Assembly: GCA_023823795.1 (NCBI GenBank)
Contig: CP085710.1
Location: forward strand, 264,001 to 328,000
From: Bacillus sp. F19
GTDB lineage: Bacteria; Bacillota; Bacilli; Bacillales; Bacillaceae
Reading direction: 5' to 3'
DNA length: 64,000 nucleotides
The translations under genes and the position numbers were made by a program. Below are positions 60,118-64,000 of the stretch, in pieces. The notes under the pieces are model-generated. The model saw only the letters and a list, made by a program, of their open reading frames with translations, was not told the origin of the DNA and made no database searches. Each line of letters opens with the position of its first letter. Position 1 is the stretch's first letter.

Positions 60118-60163
60118 CCGAATGACAGGACATTGTTAGAATAGGGAAAATTAATAGTACTTA

Positions 60164-60315
60164 TCCTTCATATATCCTTGATAATATGGTTCGAGAGTCT
60201 CTACCGGATTGCCGCAAATAATCTGACTATGAAGGCAGAATAGACAAGTGTAAAAGCTAGAATTCTGCCTTCTTTTCTTTTTGGATTGAAGGCATAGTTC
60301 TAGCTTTTTTTCTTA
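60164..60315 (+). promoter_or_regulatory. Guanine-type purine riboswitch controlling guaA
   Basis: The aptamer (60164-60235) has the purine core TATGGTTCGAGAGTCTCTACC and the J2-3/J3-1 elements, ending CTGACTATGAAGG; the C in GACTAT predicts guanine rather than adenine. The 3' P1 strand (GAAGG, 60231-60235) also starts an antiterminator, GAAGGCAGAAT with ATTCTGCCTTC (60262-60272). The competing terminator pairs AAAAGCTAGAA (60252-60262) and TGCCTTC (60266-60272) with GAAGGCA (60288-60294) and TTCTAGCTTTT (60298-60308), then a T run. Guanine binding should thus switch guaA off. Confidence 0.93.
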
Positions 60316-60399
60316 ATTTAAGCAAAAGATGCATCAGTGTCTGACGCATGACCCCTCTTTATTCATAAAGGGGATATCTTTCGAATGAGGTGACCACCC

Positions 60400-61941
60400 G
60401 TGATAAACATGCAAGATGAAATGGTTGTAGTGTTGGATTTTGGAAGTCAATATAATCAATTAATCACCCGCAGGATTCGTGAGCTTGGTGTATACAGTGA
60501 GCTTCATCCGCATACACTTACGGCTGAAGAAATCAAGAAGATGAATCCTAAAGGAATCATTCTATCTGGAGGACCAAACAGTGTGTACGGCGAACAGGCT
60601 TTCCGCTGTGACGAAAAAATCTTCGACCTTGGCATCCCTGTCCTCGGCATCTGCTACGGCATGCAATTGATGACTCATTCCTTGGGCGGAAAAGTAGAAG
60701 CTGCCAACCATCGTGAATATGGAAAAGCGACTTTGAACGTTCAAACAGAAACAGCATTGTTTGCTGATCTGCCAAAACAGCAGATCGTGTGGATGAGTCA
60801 CGGTGATTTAGTGGCTGATATTCCTAGCGGCTTTATTGTCGATGCAACAAGCCCTGCATGTCCTTTCGCAGCGATCAGCAATGAAGAGCGCCGTCTTTAC
60901 GGGGTACAGTTCCATCCGGAAGTACGCCATTCTGAGTTCGGAAATGATATGCTGAAAAACTTTGTATTTGGAGTTTGCGGCTGTTCAGAAGAATGGTCAA
61001 TGGAAAACTTCATTGAAATGGAACTTCAGAAAATCCGTGAGCAGGTCGGCGAAAAGCAAGTTCTTTGTGCATTAAGCGGAGGAGTTGATTCTTCTGTAGT
61101 AGCAGTCCTGATTCATAAAGCCATCGGAGATCAGCTGACATGTATCTTTGTTGATCACGGACTTCTTCGTAAAGACGAAGCAGAGGGCGTTATGAAAACA
61201 TTCAGTGAGGGCTTCAACATGAATGTCATTAAAGTTGATGCAAAAGAGCGTTTCATGGATAAACTGCGCGGGGTCTCTGATCCTGAGCAAAAACGCAAAA
61301 TCATCGGCAATGAATTCATTTACGTATTTGATGACGAGGCTACAAAACTTAAAGGCATCGAGTTCCTTGCTCAAGGAACTCTTTATACAGATATTATTGA
61401 GAGCGGCACGGCAACAGCTCAAACGATAAAATCACATCACAATGTAGGCGGACTTCCAGAGGACATGCAGTTTAAACTGATTGAGCCTTTGAATACCCTA
61501 TTTAAGGATGAAGTGCGTGCATTGGGGTCTGAGCTCGGAATTCCTGATGAAATCGTTTGGCGCCAGCCTTTCCCTGGACCGGGACTTGGAATCCGTGTAT
61601 TAGGTGCAATTTCTGAAGAAAAGCTTGAAATCGTTCGTGAATCAGATGCGATTTTACGTGAGGAAATTGCTAAAGCAGGACTTGAAAGAGATATCTGGCA
61701 ATACTTTACAGTTCTTCCTGACATCCGCAGTGTAGGTGTTATGGGTGATGCAAGAACATATGATTATACAATTGGAATCCGTGCGGTTACTTCAATCGAT
61801 GGGATGACGTCTGACTGGGCGCGCATTCCGTGGGAAGTGCTTGAGCTCATCTCTACCCGCATTGTGAATGAAGTAAAACATATCAATCGCGTTGTTTATG
61901 ACATCACGAGCAAGCCGCCAGCAACCATTGAGTGGGAATAG
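60400..61941 (+). CDS. guaA: GMP synthase (glutamine-hydrolysing)
   Basis: GuaA aminates XMP to GMP. The 513-residue protein has the class I amidotransferase domain (GICYGMQL, Cys85; [12 protein letters not shown]), the ATP pyrophosphatase P-loop [12 protein letters not shown] and the C-terminal dimer domain ending [13 protein letters not shown] 60400 lies seven bases after GAGGTG; the internal ATG at 60409 is less well placed. Expression is set by the riboswitch upstream. Confidence 0.97.
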   Translation: MINMQDEMVVVLDFGSQYNQLITRRIRELGVYSELHPHTLTAEEIKKMNPKGIILSGGPNSVYGEQAFRCDEKIFDLGIPVLGICYGMQLMTHSLGGKVEAANHREYGKATLNVQTETALFADLPKQQIVWMSHGDLVADIPSGFIVDATSPACPFAAISNEERRLYGVQFHPEVRHSEFGNDMLKNFVFGVCGCSEEWSMENFIEMELQKIREQVGEKQVLCALSGGVDSSVVAVLIHKAIGDQLTCIFVDHGLLRKDEAEGVMKTFSEGFNMNVIKVDAKERFMDKLRGVSDPEQKRKIIGNEFIYVFDDEATKLKGIEFLAQGTLYTDIIESGTATAQTIKSHHNVGGLPEDMQFKLIEPLNTLFKDEVRALGSELGIPDEIVWRQPFPGPGLGIRVLGAISEEKLEIVRESDAILREEIAKAGLERDIWQYFTVLPDIRSVGVMGDARTYDYTIGIRAVTSIDGMTSDWARIPWEVLELISTRIVNEVKHINRVVYDITSKPPATIEWE

Positions 61942-61946
61942 ACGAA

Positions 61947-61984
61947 CGAAAACGAACATTTTTAATTAAATGTTCGTTTTTTCG
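61947..61984 (+). terminator. guaA terminator
   Basis: AAAACGAACATTT and AAATGTTCGTTTT around TTAATT, then TT. The strong T run reaches 61982. Confidence 0.88.
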
Positions 61985-62014
61985 TTGACGACTTTATACC
62001 TATGCTGTTAATAT
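61985..62014 (+). promoter_or_regulatory. pbuG promoter
   Basis: TTGACG (61985-61990) and TAATAT (62009-62014) with an 18-bp spacer, placed just before the riboswitch. The -35 nearly abuts the guaA terminator. Confidence 0.7.
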
Positions 62015-62037
62015 GAAGGTACACAAAATTTGTCTAA

Positions 62038-62206
62038 ATACGTCGTATAAAGTTGGGGATATGGCCCAAAAGTTTCTACCAAGCTGCCGTAAAGAGCTTG
62101 ACTACGAGGTGTTATATAAGATTTGGATTTCGGGATATTTTCTGGAACCTGTCCTATCTAATATCATTGTCGTCAAGCGCTTCCGCAGCAGGGAGCGTTT
62201 TTTTGC
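62038..62206 (+). promoter_or_regulatory. Guanine-type purine riboswitch controlling pbuG
   Basis: The aptamer (62038-62110) has GGATATGGCCCAAAAGTTTC, TACCAAGCTGCCGTAAAGAG and TTGACTACGAGG; the C in GACTAC predicts guanine. The expression platform ends in a terminator CGCTTCC/GGGAGCG (62178-62197) with a run of seven T. It should lower pbuG expression when guanine is plentiful. Confidence 0.92.
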
Positions 62207-62273
62207 ACTTATTCTATTTTTTTGGCGGGCCCCTTGCTTAAAACGGTGTTAAGATATTAGGAGGATTTTTTAG

Positions 62274-63599
62274 ATGAAGAAGTATTTTCAATTTGAGGAG
62301 CTGGGCACCAATTATCGCCGCGAGATTATTGGCGGGTTAACAACCTTCCTGTCTATGGCATATATCTTATTTGTCAATCCGCTGACATTATCCCTTGCGT
62401 CAGTGCCTGATATCCCAAATGAGCTTAGAATGGATCAGGGTGCTGTATTTACAGCTACAGCTCTTGCTGCTGCAATCGGGTCCCTGCTGATGGGGCTGAT
62501 AGCCAGATATCCGATTGCACTCGCGCCGGGTATGGGATTAAATGCTTTCTTTGCTTACACTGTTGTTCTTACAATGGGTATTCCTTGGCAGACTGCCTTA
62601 TCAGGGGTACTTGTTTCCGGATTGATCTTTATTGTTTTAACAACTTCAGGTCTTCGTGAAAAAATTATCAACTCCATTCCGGAAGAATTGAAACACGCAG
62701 TTGGAGCGGGTATCGGATTATTCATCACTTTTGTCGGTTTTCAAAATGCAGGCATAATCACAAATAATGATGCAGTGCTAGTGGGTCTTGGAAATCTGAA
62801 AGACGGAAATGCACTGCTTGCTATTTTTGGGGTTTTCATCACAGTCATCTTTATGGTAAAACGCATTAATGGCGGAATCTTCTATGGAATGATCCTTACA
62901 GCAATTATGGGCATGATCTTTCAATTAATTGATGTGCCGACCCAAGTAGTAGGAGCTGTTCCGAGTCTTGAGCCAACGTTTGGCGCAGCGTTCCAAAATC
63001 TTGATCAGCTGTTTACGCTTCAAATGCTTGTGGTCATTCTGACATTCCTGTTTTCGGACTTCTTTGACACGGCAGGCACTCTTGTAGCTGTTGCCAATCA
63101 GGCTGGCCTGATTAAAGACAATAAGCTGCCAAGAGCCAGCAAAGCATTATTTGCCGATTCAGCAGCGACAGTAATCGGTTCTATTTTAGGTACATCTACT
63201 ACTACATCTTATATCGAATCTTCTGCGGGTGTAGCAGCAGGTGCGAGAACAGGATTTGCTTCTGTCGTAACAGCTGTTCTGTTCTTGCTTGCTCTGTTCT
63301 TCTCGCCGCTTCTGAGTGTCATCACGGCGCCAGTTACAGCTCCTGCATTAATTATAGTAGGTATTCTCATGGTTTCTTCTCTTGGAAAAATTGACTGGAA
63401 CCGATTTGAGATGGCTGTTCCGGCTTTCTTGACAATAATCGCAATGCCATTAACCTACAGCATCGCAACTGGAATTGCCATCGGGTTCATCTTCTATCCG
63501 GTTACGATGATTGTAAAAGGAAAAGCAAAAGAGATTCATCCAATTATGTATGGATTGTTCGTCATCTTTATTCTCTACTTCGTCTTTTTGGCAGGATAA
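62274..63599 (+). CDS. pbuG: Hypoxanthine/guanine permease PbuG
   Basis: A 441-residue NCS2/AzgA-type permease with 12-14 membrane helices. Motifs include APGMGLNAFFAYTVV, FFDTAGTLVAVANQAG and STTTSYIESSAGVAAGARTG. It imports hypoxanthine and guanine. AGGAGG precedes the ATG. Gene order and riboswitch match B. subtilis guaA-pbuG. Confidence 0.95.
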   Translation: MKKYFQFEELGTNYRREIIGGLTTFLSMAYILFVNPLTLSLASVPDIPNELRMDQGAVFTATALAAAIGSLLMGLIARYPIALAPGMGLNAFFAYTVVLTMGIPWQTALSGVLVSGLIFIVLTTSGLREKIINSIPEELKHAVGAGIGLFITFVGFQNAGIITNNDAVLVGLGNLKDGNALLAIFGVFITVIFMVKRINGGIFYGMILTAIMGMIFQLIDVPTQVVGAVPSLEPTFGAAFQNLDQLFTLQMLVVILTFLFSDFFDTAGTLVAVANQAGLIKDNKLPRASKALFADSAATVIGSILGTSTTTSYIESSAGVAAGARTGFASVVTAVLFLLALFFSPLLSVITAPVTAPALIIVGILMVSSLGKIDWNRFEMAVPAFLTIIAMPLTYSIATGIAIGFIFYPVTMIVKGKAKEIHPIMYGLFVIFILYFVFLAG

Positions 63600-63608
63600 T
63601 AATAGATA

Positions 63609-63644
63609 TGAAAAAAAGAGGTGCTCCGGCATCTCTTTTTTTTG
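63609..63644 (+). terminator. pbuG terminator
   Basis: AAAAAAGAGGTGC pairs with GCATCTCTTTTTT across TCCG, followed by a T run. Confidence 0.85.
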
Positions 63645-63731
63645 TTGACTTTAGCTTAATAGATTGGTATTCTATCTCTTGTGCCTTTTAAGAGCGCCTT
63701 TCAGATAAAAAAATGGCCTTTTTAAAAAACG

Positions 63732-63836
63732 TTGACTCTCTTAAGTTATCGTGGTTTATTATTATCTGTTGTCGCAAACAAACGACAAAATGAAATGAAA
63801 AAAGTTGTTGACTTTATTAATCTGGTATATTATGAT
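63732..63836 (+). promoter_or_regulatory. Tandem promoters of a second rrn operon
   Basis: P2: TTGACT (63808-63813), 17 bp, TATGAT (63831-63836). P1: TTGACT (63732-63737) with a looser TATTAT (63757-63762, 19-bp spacing). The gap 63645-63731 holds no gene. Confidence 0.8.
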
Positions 63837-63940
63837 TAGAAAGTTGCACTTGAAGCAAATGATCTTTGAAAACTAAACAAAACCAAAAGCGTACCAAACG
63901 TTTTAAATTTTTGAAGTCAGCAACAAATTGAGTCACAAAT

Positions 63941-64000
63941 TTTCTTCGGAGAGTTTGATCCTGGCTCAGGACGAACGCTGGCGGCGTGCCTAATACATGC
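63941..64000 (+). rRNA. 16S ribosomal RNA of a second rrn operon (5' end only)
   Basis: The first 60 bases match 3925-3984 of the first 16S gene, and the 80-bp leader from 63861 repeats that at 3845. The gene runs off the window. Confidence 0.97.

Overview
This window comes from a Gram-positive spore-forming Bacillaceae chromosome. The 16S rRNA and the protein sequences look closest to the Metabacillus/Bacillus group. The evidence is Bacillus-type rRNA and tRNA genes, strong SigA promoters, AGGAGG-type ribosome binding sites, the sporulation gene cmpA, and gene order matching the B. subtilis ydcI-ydcK ... ydiA-groEL ... yeaC-pbuG blocks.

Layout. 1-2.4 kb: the 3' part of tex, then cmpA (a 37-residue gene on the minus strand) and a sprT-like gene. 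2.5-9.0 kb: a tRNA cluster (Asn, Ser, Glu, Val, Asp, Gln, a broken Lys copy, Lys, Leu, Leu, Arg, Pro, Gly), then 16S-23S-5S rRNA, fMet and Asp tRNAs. 9.2-20.6 kb: core genes thiL, tsaE-tsaB-rimI-tsaD, a cluster of DnaA boxes, the ABC-F gene ydiF, moaC-rex-tatA-tatC, ydiL-ydiK, and groES-groEL behind a CIRCE element.

20.5-29.8 kb is a decayed mobile island inserted in the 3' end of groEL. A 19-bp copy of the groEL end marks its right edge. The island holds integrase fragments at both ends, a broken phage amidase, a damaged IS21-type element and cargo: a cupin regulator with a LysE exporter, a metallo-hydrolase and an EamA transporter. 30-33.7 kb holds orphan genes, a broken TetR gene and a MerR/DUF3967-like gene with a partial second copy.

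33.8-44.4 kb is a beta-1,2-glucooligosaccharide (sophorooligosaccharide) locus. It encodes a LacI regulator, a GH94 phosphorylase, a GH3 beta-glucosidase and an ABC importer, with divergent promoters, LacI-type operators and a cre site. The importer has a frameshift in one permease, and the adjacent secreted GH144-like glucanase keeps only its signal peptide and its C-terminal third. 44.5-47 kb has a GNAT fusion gene, a monooxygenase, a 13-unit 52-bp hairpin repeat array, and remnants of a sensor kinase and a sugar-binding protein.

47-52.2 kb is a Fur-controlled hydroxamate-siderophore importer with a divergent ferredoxin/flavodoxin-NADP reductase. 52.5-55.5 kb is a two-gene unit, a DUF1672 lipoprotein plus a 700-residue lipase. 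It resembles the reversed-domain type VII-secreted lipase toxins described in Staphylococcus. 55.7-63.6 kb is the conserved block moxR-DUF58-transglutaminase, guaA and pbuG, with a guanine-type riboswitch before each of the last two. The window closes in a second co-oriented rrn operon, so about 55 kb lies between two direct rrn repeats.
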